A stretch of DNA of 64,000 nucleotides from Varibaculum prostatecancerukia (GCF_943169825.2 NZ_OW968402.1:1922001-1986000), one strand, 5' to 3'. Counted from the stretch's first letter, positions 1 through 8,344 are shown. Numbers and translations are program-made. Notes: generated by a model not told the origin, from the letters alone.

Positions 1-29
1 TCTGCTCCCTAGCTAGCCGAGTTCTGAAG

Positions 30-710
30 TTAATCTAGCTTGGCGGCGGCTGCCAGCATTTTTTCAATCTCGGCGCGATATTTTCCGTCTGCGTTCCGGA
101 TTTCGCCGCTATCTGCTAGGTAGGTTTTCAAGAATTTTTCTAGAGGACGACCCAAGCCTTGCCCCGCAATCCTGCCGGTACTAGCCGCGATCCCGGCATG
201 AGCGCGTCCTCCAAAACTGAGAAGCCACATATCCTCCCCCACCGGCACGTTCGCACTCAGGCGCGGCATCACGAAAGGAAAGTCCAGGTGTTTAGCTCCC
301 AGGCGCTGGTAGAAAGCCCAACGCCGCTGCGGATCCCCTCTGTCTTCCGAGGACGCGTGGAGCTGCGGATCCTCAATTTCTCCCAGAATCAACAGGGGAT
401 TATTACTAGATTCCAGAGCGTAAATCGCTTGACGGAAAAGTTTAGAGCCCACCCCATGACCGCGAGTGCGGGGACTGACCGCCAGCCAACTCAGCAAAGT
501 AACTTCGCTGGTTGCCGACCATGCTATCGCTGCCCCTAGCGGGCGCGTGCCCTCCCAAGCAGAAAAAGTCTGGAACTGCCCCGCCTGCAGCTGAGCGATT
601 AAATCTTCCGGCTCCCCCAACTCTTCGGGCCCAAAAGCAGTTTTCAAAAGTTCACGCACCAGGATTTCTGTCTGCCCCGGTTCCAGGTGGTTTTGATACT
701 CGATTTGCAC
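30..710 (-). CDS. GNAT-family N-acetyltransferase
   Basis: Predicted cytoplasmic acyl-CoA-dependent acetyltransferase of 226 residues; the acceptor substrate cannot be read from the sequence. Residues about 70-95 carry the GNAT acetyl-CoA loop, seen as LAVSPRTRGHGVGSKLF, which matches the family pattern R/Q-x-x-G-x-G/A, and a preceding hydrophobic beta strand (EVTLLSWLAV). The region after residue 130 (WAFYQRLGAKHLDFPFVMPRL) resembles the last strands of GNAT proteins, where a Tyr after 'AFYQRLG' is typical. The C-terminal 60 residues are Ala/Lys-rich and outside the core fold. The start is GTG with AAGAGG directly before it, so the exact start is uncertain. The gene stands alone and is transcribed away from the remnants at 784-1031. 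Family assignment is fairly secure; role is unknown. Confidence 0.75.
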   Translation of the reverse strand: MQIEYQNHLEPGQTEILVRELLKTAFGPEELGEPEDLIAQLQAGQFQTFSAWEGTRPLGAAIAWSATSEVTLLSWLAVSPRTRGHGVGSKLFRQAIYALESSNNPLLILGEIEDPQLHASSEDRGDPQRRWAFYQRLGAKHLDFPFVMPRLSANVPVGEDMWLLSFGGRAHAGIAASTGRIAGQGLGRPLEKFLKTYLADSGEIRNADGKYRAEIEKMLAAAAKLD

Positions 711-783
711 CTCTTAACCCTAGCCCACAACATGAGTTAAGCTCGAGTTTCCATGCCAGCTAGATGAAGCACGGGCGCTTAGC

Positions 784-912
784 TCAATCTTCCAGACCAA
801 GTTCCGCCTTCACTTCCTCTAGAGAGTAAGTTTTCGCTTTACCAGCGCGGATTTCTTCTACTTCATTTAGTAGGGTGTATTTCGTTAACGCCTGAGTTAA
901 CGTGCGGATACG
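784..912 (-). pseudogene. C-terminal remnant of a RelB/Phd-like antitoxin
   Basis: On the minus strand a frame stays open from a stop at 913-915 to a TGA at 784-786 and encodes about 42 residues. It ends with EEIRAGKAKTYSLEEVKAEL followed by GLED, a pattern seen at the C-terminus of many type II antitoxins of the RelB/ParD/Phd groups. There is no ATG/GTG/TTG start with a ribosome binding site and no DNA-binding N-terminal half, and no toxin gene follows. It is therefore read as the tail of a lost toxin-antitoxin pair. Its upstream edge touches the signal peptidase remnant on the other strand, which suggests that a deletion joined two unrelated fragments. Assignment rests on a short peptide, so family is tentative. 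Confidence 0.5.
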
Positions 913-1031
913 CTATCCCTATGGCTACAATGTACACGCACCAAGCCATCGGCACCGTGTCCGAAGATCAGATTGTCGGCAAAGCCATGCTAATCGTCTG
1001 GCCCCTAACCAACTTCGGCGGAGTTCGTTAG
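903..1031 (+). pseudogene. C-terminal remnant of a type I signal peptidase (lepB-like)
   Basis: The plus-strand frame ending at TAG 1029-1031 reads GTVSEDQIVGKAMLIVWPL and a few more residues. This matches the last conserved box of actinobacterial signal peptidase I, which typically runs G-T-V-P-x-x-x-I/V-V-G-K/R-A-x-x-x-x-W-P. The catalytic Ser and Lys regions, the membrane anchor and any start signal are absent; upstream codons (from about 903) do not resemble the protein. It is a decayed gene end next to tRNA-Arg and abutting the antitoxin remnant. A short expressed peptide starting at ATG 921 is possible but no ribosome binding site is visible. Confidence 0.55.
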
Positions 1032-1114
1032 GTTCGCTCTTCTGGAAGCTGTCAGATATTGGAGCAGGTATTAACCCCGCAATAGGGGTAGGCGGCGTGC
1101 TTTAGAAATTGGAA

Positions 1115-1153
1115 AAACCCCGTCACCGCTGGATCGCAACGAGGACGGGGTTT
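1115..1153 (-). terminator. Intrinsic terminator after tRNA-Arg
   Basis: A perfect 10-bp inverted repeat pairs 1115-1124 with 1144-1153. Read on the minus strand it begins 3 bases after the tRNA-Arg 3' end and its second arm runs into TTTTT, as in a Rho-independent terminator. Confidence 0.8.
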
Positions 1154-1155
1154 GG

Positions 1156-1228
1156 CGCGCTCGACAGGATTCGAACCTGCAACCTTCTGATCCGTAGTCA
1201 GATGCTCTATCCGTTGAGCCACGAGCGC
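1156..1228 (-). tRNA. tRNA-Arg (anticodon ACG)
   Basis: The minus strand folds as a 73-nt cloverleaf. The acceptor stem pairs GCGCTCG with CGAGCGC, the anticodon arm is TCTGA-CTACGGA-TCAGA with anticodon ACG, and the T arm contains GGTTCGAATCC. CCA is not encoded. It lies downstream of argS-argR on the same strand, separated by a structured repeat, and is followed by its own terminator. The sequence beyond its 3' end holds gene remnants, as is common at tRNA sites used by integrating elements. Confidence 0.95.
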
Positions 1229-1342
1229 ATTTGCCGTTGCCTTAGCAACTACCTCAGTCTAAGACAGAGCCAATAAGCCTTCCAAATCCACGACAGCTTA
1301 TTTAATGTGATTCACACACTAGCGCCGCGGTGGGGACGTACT

Positions 1343-1454
1343 GCACGGGGGATAGTTTTTATCCGATAGGCTAGGCGGGCGTAAATCCGTAAATGCCGCA
1401 GGCAGTTACGGATTTTGGGCAGCAGGAAAAAACTATCCCCCGCATATTATGTGC
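1343..1454 (+). repeat. Structured repeat element, copy A
   Basis: The first of four related elements. Outer arms 1346-1360 and 1428-1442 are a perfect 15-bp inverted repeat (CGGGGGATAGTTTTT and its complement). Inside lies the conserved 5' motif ATCCGATAGGCTAGGCGGGC followed by GTAA, then an inner inverted repeat (AAATCCGTAA with TTACGGATTT), then the conserved 3' motif TTGGGCAGCAGG. GCAC (1343-1346) and GTGC (1451-1454) can extend the outer stem across a bulge. It lies between argR and tRNA-Arg, both on the minus strand, so the element as oriented is antisense to its neighbours. The shared motifs and differing stems in the other copies are discussed in the findings. Confidence 0.8.
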
Positions 1455-1495
1455 TTTTACCGAGCCAGCCCCGAAGCGGGAGGCAAAATCCTACT

Positions 1496-1516
1496 CCCCG
1501 CGAAACCTCCGCGGGG
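1496..1516 (-). terminator. Probable terminator after argR
   Basis: A 7-bp GC-only hairpin (CCCCGCG with CGCGGGG, 7-nt loop) lies 15 bases after the argR stop on the minus strand. The T-rich part (ATTTTG) follows about 7 bases later, so it is weaker than the terminator at 1115-1153. Confidence 0.5.
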
Positions 1517-1530
1517 TAACTCTACGCAAC

Positions 1531-2025
1531 CTAATCGGTAACGAACTGCATGAACAGCTCGTTTAAGGCGTTTGCATCTTCGTCAGTTTTGCAGATGACC
1601 AGAATAGTATCGTCACCGGCGATGCAGCCGAGCACGGCATCAAACCACGCCATATCGATTGCGCCTGCGAGCAACTGGGCTCCTGCCGCCGGGGTGCGCA
1701 GCACTACCTGATTATGCACCACTGCGGAAGATACCAGCAGGTCTTGACACCATTTCGCCAACTTTTCATTACCGGGATCTTCCTGTCCCCGCCGCACTCG
1801 CACCGGATAAGGCTCCGGCAGCATATAGATAGTTTTCCCACTGGTAGCACGCACTTTGGTGGCTCGTAAAGCTAAAAGATCCCGCGACAGAGTGGCTTGG
1901 GTGGTAGGGATTCCGCGTTCAGCCAAGTGGGTAAGCAGCTGTGACTGGCTAGAGATTTCCTGCTTACTGAGGATTTCACGGATCGCTTCCTCGCGCGCAG
2001 CCTTAGTGGTCGGTACGGTTGCCAT
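1531..2025 (-). CDS. argR: Arginine repressor ArgR
   Basis: DNA-binding regulator of arginine metabolism (164 residues), expected to act as an arginine-bound hexamer. Residues 8-70 form the winged helix-turn-helix, with the typical recognition segment TTQATLSRDLLALRATKV. The C-terminal oligomerisation and arginine-binding domain ends with GCIAGDDTILVICKTDEDAN, matching the family's G-T/C-I-A-G-D-D-T signature. It starts 15 bases after argS ends and is probably cotranscribed with it. No arginine biosynthesis genes are in the window, so here the repressor travels with the synthetase instead of with argCJBDFGH. The assignment is secure; its targets are unknown. Confidence 0.95.
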   Translation of the reverse strand: MATVPTTKAAREEAIREILSKQEISSQSQLLTHLAERGIPTTQATLSRDLLALRATKVRATSGKTIYMLPEPYPVRVRRGQEDPGNEKLAKWCQDLLVSSAVVHNQVVLRTPAAGAQLLAGAIDMAWFDAVLGCIAGDDTILVICKTDEDANALNELFMQFVTD

Positions 2026-2040
2026 GCCCCTATCTTCCCA

Positions 2041-3711
2041 TTACATCCGCTCGGGAGCTACCACTCCGCAAAGATCCAAGCCATTTTCTAGCACTTGCCG
2101 CACGGCCTCATTCAGGTGCCTGCGCGCCACGTGTGCGTCGGTTATTTCCTCGCCGGAACGGGGAATTACCCGGCACTGGTTGTACCAAGTGTGATAGCCC
2201 GCCGCTAGTTTCTCCAGGTAACGCGGAATCCGATGGGGTTCGCGCTCTTCCGCGGCCAGTTTCAACTCTGCCGGGTATTGCGCCAAAATCCCGAGCAGAT
2301 CCTTATCGGCTTGGCTAGACAGCGCGGAGGCATCATATTTGCCATCAGCTTTCACTCCGGCCTCATCGGCGTTGCGCCCCACCGAGCAGGTGCGGGCATG
2401 CGCATATTGCACATAGTAAACCGGGTTTTCATTGGTGTGGGAGCGCAGCAAATCTAGGTCAATATCGACAGTGGAATCCATCGACACTCGCACCAGCGAA
2501 TAGCGGGCAGCATCTACTCCCACCGCATCTACCAGGTCATCTAGGGTAATCACGGTGCCGGCACGTTTAGACATTTTTACTTCTAGGCCGTTTTCTTTCA
2601 GATTCACCATCTGCCCGATGATAATCTCTAGGCTCTGACCCGGCTTGCCCCCGAAAGCTGCGCACATGGCATACATACGGTCGATATATCCGTGGTGGTC
2701 AGCGCCCAAAATCAAGATTTCATGGGTGGCTCCCCGGCGCTGTTTGTCCCGATAATAGGCAATATCGGCTGCGAAATAGGCGGGATCCCCATCGGATTTC
2801 AAGATTACCCGGTCTTTATCGTCCCCATATTTAGTGGACTTCAGCCAGGTGGCGCCGTCTTTTTCATAGATGACACCGCGGGAACGCAGCTCTTCGATCG
2901 CGTCAGTAACTGCCCCGGAAGTGTGCAGCTCGTCCTCGTGGAAGAAAACATCAAAATCGGCGCGGAAATCATGCAAACACTCTTTGATCTCTGCAAACAT
3001 TAAAGTGGTGCCGGCTTCCCGGAAATATTCTTCCGCCTGTGCTTCCGGCAGCTCCGCTAGCTGCACGCCCTCTGCTTTAGCGCGCTCAGCCACTTTATCC
3101 GCAATATCGAGGACGTACTGCCCGCCGTAACCATCTTCCGGCACCTCTTTGCCCTGCCAACGCGCCAAAAGCGACTTGGCAAAGCGAGTGATCTGGGCGC
3201 CGTGGTCATTGAAATAGTATTCGCGGGTCACTTTTGCCCCGCTGGCCGCCAGAATCCGGCAGAGGGTATCTCCGACGGCGGCCCAGCGCCCTCCCCCCAA
3301 ATGGATGGGGCCAGTGGGATTGGCAGACACATACTCCACGTTAATGTTTTGCCCACTCAAAACTTCGCTGTGCCCGTAATTTTTCCCGGCCTGCAAAATC
3401 GTGGAAACAAGCGCCCCGGCAGCAGCCGCCCCCAACCAAATATTTACGAACCCCGGCCCGGCCACCTCGGTTTTCGAGATACCTGCTACCTGGTCAAGCT
3501 GGGCGGTGATCTTAGCGGCGAGGTCGCGTGGCGCCATACCCGCTTTCTTTGCCAACTGCATAGCCACATTAGTTGACCAATCGCCATTATCGCGCGAACG
3601 CGGACGCTCAACTTTCACGGTTTCCGGGATAGCGTCCGGATCTAAACCGGTGTCGGCTGCCAGTTGAGAAAGAATCTGGCGGATTAAGGCACTTAGTTCT
3701 TCTGGAGTCAT
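2041..3711 (-). CDS. argS: Arginyl-tRNA synthetase
   Basis: Charges tRNA-Arg with arginine in the cytoplasm (556 residues, normal length for a bacterial class Ia ArgRS). The N-terminal about 100 residues match the Arg-specific additional domain. The class I HIGH-type motif is seen in NPTGPIHLGGGRWAAVGD and the KMSKS-type loop as EVKMSKRAGTV around residue 380. The C-terminal helical anticodon-binding domain includes YYVQYAHARTCS and ends in the LCGVVAPERM tail. The ATG start follows a short purine-rich stretch; an 84-bp gap separates it from the divergent kinase-like gene. argS leads argR, and tRNA-Arg(ACG) lies further downstream. Confidence 0.96.
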   Translation of the reverse strand: MTPEELSALIRQILSQLAADTGLDPDAIPETVKVERPRSRDNGDWSTNVAMQLAKKAGMAPRDLAAKITAQLDQVAGISKTEVAGPGFVNIWLGAAAAGALVSTILQAGKNYGHSEVLSGQNINVEYVSANPTGPIHLGGGRWAAVGDTLCRILAASGAKVTREYYFNDHGAQITRFAKSLLARWQGKEVPEDGYGGQYVLDIADKVAERAKAEGVQLAELPEAQAEEYFREAGTTLMFAEIKECLHDFRADFDVFFHEDELHTSGAVTDAIEELRSRGVIYEKDGATWLKSTKYGDDKDRVILKSDGDPAYFAADIAYYRDKQRRGATHEILILGADHHGYIDRMYAMCAAFGGKPGQSLEIIIGQMVNLKENGLEVKMSKRAGTVITLDDLVDAVGVDAARYSLVRVSMDSTVDIDLDLLRSHTNENPVYYVQYAHARTCSVGRNADEAGVKADGKYDASALSSQADKDLLGILAQYPAELKLAAEEREPHRIPRYLEKLAAGYHTWYNQCRVIPRSGEEITDAHVARRHLNEAVRQVLENGLDLCGVVAPERM

Positions 3712-3795
3712 GCTTTAAGCCTAGACTGCCAGGCGTATTTATCGCCAAATCTGGCGAGCTAGCCCACACCGGTAGTCAGCTGGCACAATAGGGCT

Positions 3796-4656
3796 ATGAG
3801 TGAGCAGGTTTACCACAAGGTTGATAATCGCCATCCCGAGGCTCTGGAGCTTGAAGAACTGGGGCTAAAGTGGCTGGCAGAGCCGATGGATAAAGGCGGA
3901 GCGCACGTGGCGAAAGTCGCGGCTTCTGGTCGTGGGTTCTTAGACACCGAATTAATACCCTCTACCGCCATCACCAGCGAAGCGGCGCGCGCCTTCGGGG
4001 CAGCACTGGCGATTACCCACGCAGGCGGAGCCGATTGGTACGGGCAGCCCCCTCTGGGCTATTCCGGTCCCGGCTATATGGGTCGCTCCCGCTTGGATTT
4101 AATTTATGAGGACGATGGACAAAGCTGGGGAGAGTTTTTCGCGGATCACCGGATTATGCCGAATCTGCCGCCTGCCCTCGCCAACGGGTCGATCGATAGT
4201 TCGGGAGTGGCAGTTTTAGAGCGGCTGGCTGAGCGCCTACGCGATGGAATCTTCAATGCTCCCGAACCAGAGTTAGTAAAATCCAAAGCCGCGCGAATTC
4301 ACGGTGACCTGTGGACCGGGAACGTAATGTGGGCGCCCGCGAGGGCCTTAAAGCGTTTTCCTGCTCTGGCGGGAAGGGGCGCTGCCTCGGATCAGCCCCT
4401 TCCCAAAGCGGTGGGGGTACTGATAGATCCGGCTCCGGCAGGGGGACACGCAGAAACCGATTTGGCGGCATTGGGAGTTTTCGGGCAGCCCTACCTGGAG
4501 GAAATCTACCAAGGTTACAACCAGGTCTCTCCCCTAGCTTCGGGGTGGCAAGAACGCATCGGCCTGCACCAAATCCATATGTTGGCGGTACACGCTAACC
4601 TGTTCGGAGGATCTTACGGCCCTCACACTGTGCAGCTAGCTAGTCAATATCTCTAG
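3796..4656 (+). CDS. Fructosamine-3-kinase-like protein
   Basis: A 286-residue member of the fructosamine kinase family, in the protein-kinase-like/APH fold. These enzymes phosphorylate ketoamine adducts on glycated proteins or small amines, which then decay, so the likely job is repair of glycated molecules. The catalytic loop is seen as HGDLWTGNVMW near residue 170, followed by the metal-binding segment LIDPAPAGGHAETDLA, both hallmarks of the family. An insert of about 25 residues (ARALKRFPALAGRGAASDQP) separates them. The gene is alone, divergent from argS. Enzyme class is well supported; the in vivo substrate is not known. Confidence 0.85.
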   Translation: MSEQVYHKVDNRHPEALELEELGLKWLAEPMDKGGAHVAKVAASGRGFLDTELIPSTAITSEAARAFGAALAITHAGGADWYGQPPLGYSGPGYMGRSRLDLIYEDDGQSWGEFFADHRIMPNLPPALANGSIDSSGVAVLERLAERLRDGIFNAPEPELVKSKAARIHGDLWTGNVMWAPARALKRFPALAGRGAASDQPLPKAVGVLIDPAPAGGHAETDLAALGVFGQPYLEEIYQGYNQVSPLASGWQERIGLHQIHMLAVHANLFGGSYGPHTVQLASQYL

Positions 4657-4768
4657 TTGCTGCGGGCGGCTGATAGCTACCGGGACTCCCGGGACGTGTC
4701 TACGAATTTTAGAGGATGGAATTGACGCGAGACTCAAGCAAGCCTGAAAACAGGTTAGGCTAGTTGCT

Positions 4769-5317
4769 ATGAACCACATTGTCGCCTTGCTTATGGGAGC
4801 AGTATTACTGGCTGGCTCAGCCTGGATTCGGCATGGCAGTGCGAGAGCCCGCTTTTGGATCCCGAAGCAAAAGAAAGACATTTCCCGCTCCGGCATTCTG
4901 ATTATGGACGAACGCTGGGTGTTGGTGTTCTTGCCGGCGCTGGGACTGTTCTTCCTGACTATCGGAGCAACTCTGCCCGCAAACGCCGCCCCCAGACCCT
5001 GGAACTATCTCCTGCTGACCATATCTTTAATCGGCGCAGTTATCGGCCTGGTAGGGATTATCTGGGGGGTAACTAACTTCTACTATCCGGAGGGAGTGCG
5101 TCCGGCGTGGCTGCGCGCCTACTACCAGCGGCTGGGGTTTTCGCCTTCCCGAGGTGCGCGACTAGCTCCCGCCTGGTACCGCGAGCAACTAGGTGACGGG
5201 AATTTAGAAAATCCCCGTCTGAAGCGCAATAAGCAGACAGCCGAAAAAAGTGGGAAAAAGACCTCTGAGAAGGCGACACATAACAAACAGAAACGCAAGC
5301 AGCGGCGACCACGGTAA
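4769..5317 (+). CDS. Small membrane protein with basic C-terminal tail
   Basis: I do not recognise a named family. The 182-residue protein shows three hydrophobic segments: residues 3-19, about 50-69 (WVLVFLPALGLFFLTIGATL) and about 80-103. It then ends with a roughly 80-residue hydrophilic tail, the last 40 residues of which are dominated by Lys and Arg (KRNKQTAEKSGKK, KQKRKQRRPR). Such tails sit on the cytoplasmic side and may touch nucleic acid or membrane phosphate. The ATG lacks a good ribosome binding site; an internal ATG at residue 46 would leave only two membrane segments. It is followed by a 144-base gap and the HtrA-type protease. Confidence 0.6.
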   Translation: MNHIVALLMGAVLLAGSAWIRHGSARARFWIPKQKKDISRSGILIMDERWVLVFLPALGLFFLTIGATLPANAAPRPWNYLLLTISLIGAVIGLVGIIWGVTNFYYPEGVRPAWLRAYYQRLGFSPSRGARLAPAWYREQLGDGNLENPRLKRNKQTAEKSGKKTSEKATHNKQKRKQRRPR

Positions 5318-5461
5318 AAACGCTTGTTCCAGTAAAAACAGCTGGTCTCCGAACAACAAAGACCACTTTCCCTATTCAGAAAACATCCAGAAAACATCCA
5401 GAGTGGAAACAGTTGTCGGTGCCATTATGGGGCCAAAGAGATAAAGAGGAGATTGAGATTG

Positions 5462-7132
5462 ATGATGAACAACAATGATTCACCCCGACCCGATAACGCT
5501 CATCAGCCGCTCGACGACTGGGAAATGGACGATTGGCAAAGCGCCGGCTGGCCCGGAGAAATCCCGGAGCCGAGCGGTAATAGGTTTCCGGCAGCAGATC
5601 CCGGGAACAACGGAAACATTAACTCCAGCAAAAACGAGGACGCGCGTCCCGAATTAACCGGTAGGATTACCGATATTCAACCCGGCAACCCGGCGATTAG
5701 CGGCGGGGAGGCATCCTCCAATAGTGGAATCAGTCCCCAAACTAATCAGGATTTTCCCGCTGGACAGGCACGACTAGAGGGATATCCTTCCCCCTACAGC
5801 TCTGGTATTAGCGGGGCCTCCCACTCGCAAAATGAAAGTTTCTTCTCTAACGACTTTGCCCCCGAGCAGGCGACAAACACTACTACTTTCCCCTACTCCC
5901 CCTCACCCCAGGGAACATTTTCCTCCCCGGAGCATCCCGCTTGGGAACCGGCCGCGATGCCTCCCCGGAAACAAGAAAAAACTAAACGGGGTCCGGGTTG
6001 GCTAGCCACTATCGCAATCGCGGTGGCAGCGGCCCTCTGCGTATGGCTGTTGCCAGCCGAATTTGGGTCCCGTACTACTGCGCTTGGCAAATCTCCAGTA
6101 AAGGTGGCAACCGAAGCGCCGGTAGTGCAAGCTAACGCCAAACAGACCAACTGGGAGGCAGTCGCCAAAGCCGTCCAGCCCTCGGTGGTAGCTATCCAGG
6201 TGGCTTCCGGCGATTCCGGGGAAAGCGGATCCGGGGTAATTTTCGATGAGGCCGGACACGTGATTACTAACTATCACGTCGTTGCCTCCGCGGTTTCCGG
6301 GAAAGCGAAAGTGCAGATAGAGCTGAATAACGGCAAAATCTATGAAGCCAAAATTTTAGGTACTGATTCTTCCACTGACCTGGCAGTTCTAGAGTTTGTG
6401 AAACCTCCGAAAGATTTACAGATGGCTGCGCTGGGCAGTTCCTCGAATTTGCGAGTCGCCCAGCCGGTAGCCGCCATCGGTTCTCCTTTGGGGCTAGAGA
6501 ACACGGTTACCACCGGAATCATTTCGGCTCTGGATCGCCCGGTAGTAGTCACCCAGTCTTCGGGTAAATCGGGGATTCAGATTCCGGGACTTAATGAGCG
6601 TTCTGGTGCCGGGGAACGGGTCGTTACCAATGCTATCCAGGTGGATGCGGCGATTAATCCCGGCAACTCTGGGGGGCCTCTCTTTGATGCTTCCGGCAAG
6701 GTTATTGGGATTACCTCCTCGATTGCTTCTCTAGGTTCCTCTGGGGAGGGACAGGCCGGTTCCATCGGTATCGGTTTTGCTATCCCAGTGAACCTGGTAC
6801 GTAACGTGGCCGATCAGATTATCACCTCGGGCAAAGTTACCCACGCGATGCTGGGAGTCACCATTGAGACCGGAATTGCCCAGATTTCTGGGGAGGCTCG
6901 TATGGGGGCGAGGGTGTCCTCGGTAGTTCCCGGCTCGGGAGCCGATAAAGCCGGGCTCAAGCAAGGGGATCTGATTACTAAGATTGATGGGCGCCTGGTG
7001 GGTTCCGGAGTTGCACTGACCGGCTATGTTCGCTGGTACAACCCGGGGGACAAAGTAAAACTCACAGTAATCCGGGAGGACGGCTCCCACGAGATTGAGG
7101 CTCAGCTCGGCGCTCAGAAAGCCGATCGCTAG
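5462..7132 (+). CDS. Membrane-anchored HtrA/DegP-type serine protease with PDZ domain
   Basis: Trypsin-like envelope quality-control protease (about 556 residues). Residues 1-175 are a low-complexity cytoplasmic region rich in Pro, Ser, Asn and Gly. One membrane segment follows (WLATIAIAVAAALCVWLL). The extracellular protease domain has the His of NYHVV, the Asp of DSSTDLAVL and the nucleophile Ser of NPGNSGGPL. The C-terminal about 95 residues form a PDZ domain (VVPGSGADKAGLKQGDLI). The frame could begin at TTG 5453, but AGAGGAG at 5444-5450 is better spaced for ATG 5462 (or ATG 5465). The layout matches actinobacterial HtrA proteins such as PepD. It ends at a terminator shared with the convergent metalloprotease gene. 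Confidence 0.9.
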   Translation: MMNNNDSPRPDNAHQPLDDWEMDDWQSAGWPGEIPEPSGNRFPAADPGNNGNINSSKNEDARPELTGRITDIQPGNPAISGGEASSNSGISPQTNQDFPAGQARLEGYPSPYSSGISGASHSQNESFFSNDFAPEQATNTTTFPYSPSPQGTFSSPEHPAWEPAAMPPRKQEKTKRGPGWLATIAIAVAAALCVWLLPAEFGSRTTALGKSPVKVATEAPVVQANAKQTNWEAVAKAVQPSVVAIQVASGDSGESGSGVIFDEAGHVITNYHVVASAVSGKAKVQIELNNGKIYEAKILGTDSSTDLAVLEFVKPPKDLQMAALGSSSNLRVAQPVAAIGSPLGLENTVTTGIISALDRPVVVTQSSGKSGIQIPGLNERSGAGERVVTNAIQVDAAINPGNSGGPLFDASGKVIGITSSIASLGSSGEGQAGSIGIGFAIPVNLVRNVADQIITSGKVTHAMLGVTIETGIAQISGEARMGARVSSVVPGSGADKAGLKQGDLITKIDGRLVGSGVALTGYVRWYNPGDKVKLTVIREDGSHEIEAQLGAQKADR

Positions 7133-7151
7133 CCGATACGTACCCTAAACG

Positions 7152-7185
7152 AAGTGAGCCCGCTGGAAAACCAGCGGGCTCACTT
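7152..7185. terminator. Bidirectional terminator between convergent protease genes
   Basis: A perfect 15-bp inverted repeat (7152-7166 with 7171-7185, loop AAAA) sits in the 67 bases between the two convergent stops. T-rich sequence follows on the plus side (TTATTGGTTTT), so it can serve both genes. Confidence 0.85.
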
Positions 7186-7199
7186 ATTGGTTTTAAACT

Positions 7200-8333
7200 C
7201 TAGGAGAAGATCGCGCGGAAGAATCCGCCGAACCAGGAGAACACCCTCACGAAGAACACCCGAACTTTAACTACAAAATTATTGGAGTTATCGGCTTGCT
7301 CGTCTGGCTGCGTAGTTGGCTCCGGTACCGCAGTAGGCGGATCGTCCGGAGTTGGCGCCTCGGTAAAGGTAGGCTCTGGGGTGGAGGGGGTAGGTTCTAC
7401 GCTTGGCTGCGGATCCGGAGTCGGCTTAGGAGCAGTGGTCGGATCTTCACTGGGCTGAGGAACCTCAGCAGTGGGATTCGGGGTCGGATTAGCGGTTTCA
7501 GTGGGAACCTCCGGCTGAGCCGGTTCACTCGTAGGTTGAGCCGTAGGCTCTGGCTCTTGGCTGGGCTCAGGAGTAGTCGTCGAATCTTCACTGGGCTGCG
7601 CGGTTTCACTAGGCGCCGGATCCGGTGTGGGCTCGGGAACAGCGGTTGGATCTTCACTGGGCTGAGGAACCTCAGCAGTGGGATTGGGAGTGGGCTGAGC
7701 CGGCTCGGAGCCCGCCGGGTAGCCTAAATATTTTTCTAAACCTTGTAGCGCTAGAGCCACATCGGCGCCCCCAATCGGGTTCTTGAAATCTTTAACCCCT
7801 GCCATACCGGCGGCCATTAAATCGCCTTTACAAGTGTGATCCAGACCTAAAAGATGCCCGATTTCATGTGCCACAGTAGAAACTTGCGTCAGCCAGCCAC
7901 TGCGATCAAGACGCAAGTATAAGAGCCGCTGGGCAGCATAGGCGGTACCAATCGCTTTACCCTCGGAATAGGGGGAATCGATTACCCGTACCGGACGATT
8001 AGCCATCGAATCCACGAAGCGGAAGTTAATCTTTCCGCCACTGCGTTCGGTCCACATCTTGGTTGCGGCTTCGATTGCTGGGCGGAACTTGGTGTTACCC
8101 AAATATAGGGACAAAGTATAAGAGTCGGCGCTGGTAGCGCCGATCAAAAAGGTATCTATATTGGTGATGGGTTGTCCTTTAGCTACCTGGTTATGCATTA
8201 CCCGGCATTCGCGCACCGTAGGAGTGCGGTCAGCGGCTTGCACATTTTGGCTCCCAGAAACTGCGAACAGTCCCCCCATTGCCAGCCCCACCATCGTTAA
8301 GGTGGCTACTAAAATATTCCTTTTTCGACTCAT
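7200..8333 (-). CDS. Secreted metzincin-like zinc metalloprotease with Pro-rich repeats
   Basis: Exported protease of about 377 residues. A signal peptide (MSRKRNILVATLTMVGLAMG to about AVSGSQNVQA) precedes a catalytic domain with the zinc site HEIGHLLGLDH (HExxHxxGxxH) and a nearby Met in GDLMAAGM that could form the Met-turn. After residue 200 comes a roughly 130-residue stalk of Pro, Thr, Glu and Ser with repeated units such as PTAEVPQPSEDPT, likely exposed on the cell surface. The last 25 residues (FVVKVRVFFVRVFSWFGGFF) are hydrophobic and basic and could insert in or lie on the membrane; there is no sorting motif. Three in-frame starts occur (TTG 8345, ATG 8339, ATG 8333) without a clear ribosome binding site; the last gives the cleanest signal peptide. 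Role, host protein or wall remodelling, is inference. Confidence 0.8.
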   Translation of the reverse strand: MSRKRNILVATLTMVGLAMGGLFAVSGSQNVQAADRTPTVRECRVMHNQVAKGQPITNIDTFLIGATSADSYTLSLYLGNTKFRPAIEAATKMWTERSGGKINFRFVDSMANRPVRVIDSPYSEGKAIGTAYAAQRLLYLRLDRSGWLTQVSTVAHEIGHLLGLDHTCKGDLMAAGMAGVKDFKNPIGGADVALALQGLEKYLGYPAGSEPAQPTPNPTAEVPQPSEDPTAVPEPTPDPAPSETAQPSEDSTTTPEPSQEPEPTAQPTSEPAQPEVPTETANPTPNPTAEVPQPSEDPTTAPKPTPDPQPSVEPTPSTPEPTFTEAPTPDDPPTAVPEPTTQPDEQADNSNNFVVKVRVFFVRVFSWFGGFFRAIFS

Positions 8334-8344
8334 ACTCATACTCA

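Noticed and set aside
902-1105. Plus-strand frame of 67 codons near the tRNA-Arg
   Set aside because: It is in a different frame from the signal-peptidase-like remnant, has no ribosome binding site and no recognisable sequence.
1301-1320. TGTGATTCACA as a CRP site
   Set aside because: Half-sites are separated by one base instead of six.
1343-1454. Simple MITE or rho-independent terminator explanation for the structured repeats
   Set aside because: The ends are not conserved between copies as MITE ends would be, there is no flanking duplication I can see, and orientation relative to neighbouring genes is not consistent with terminators.
7296-7727. Long plus-strand Arg/Ser-rich frame across the metalloprotease stalk
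   Set aside because: It is the complement of the Pro-rich repeat codons; no start signal and no family.
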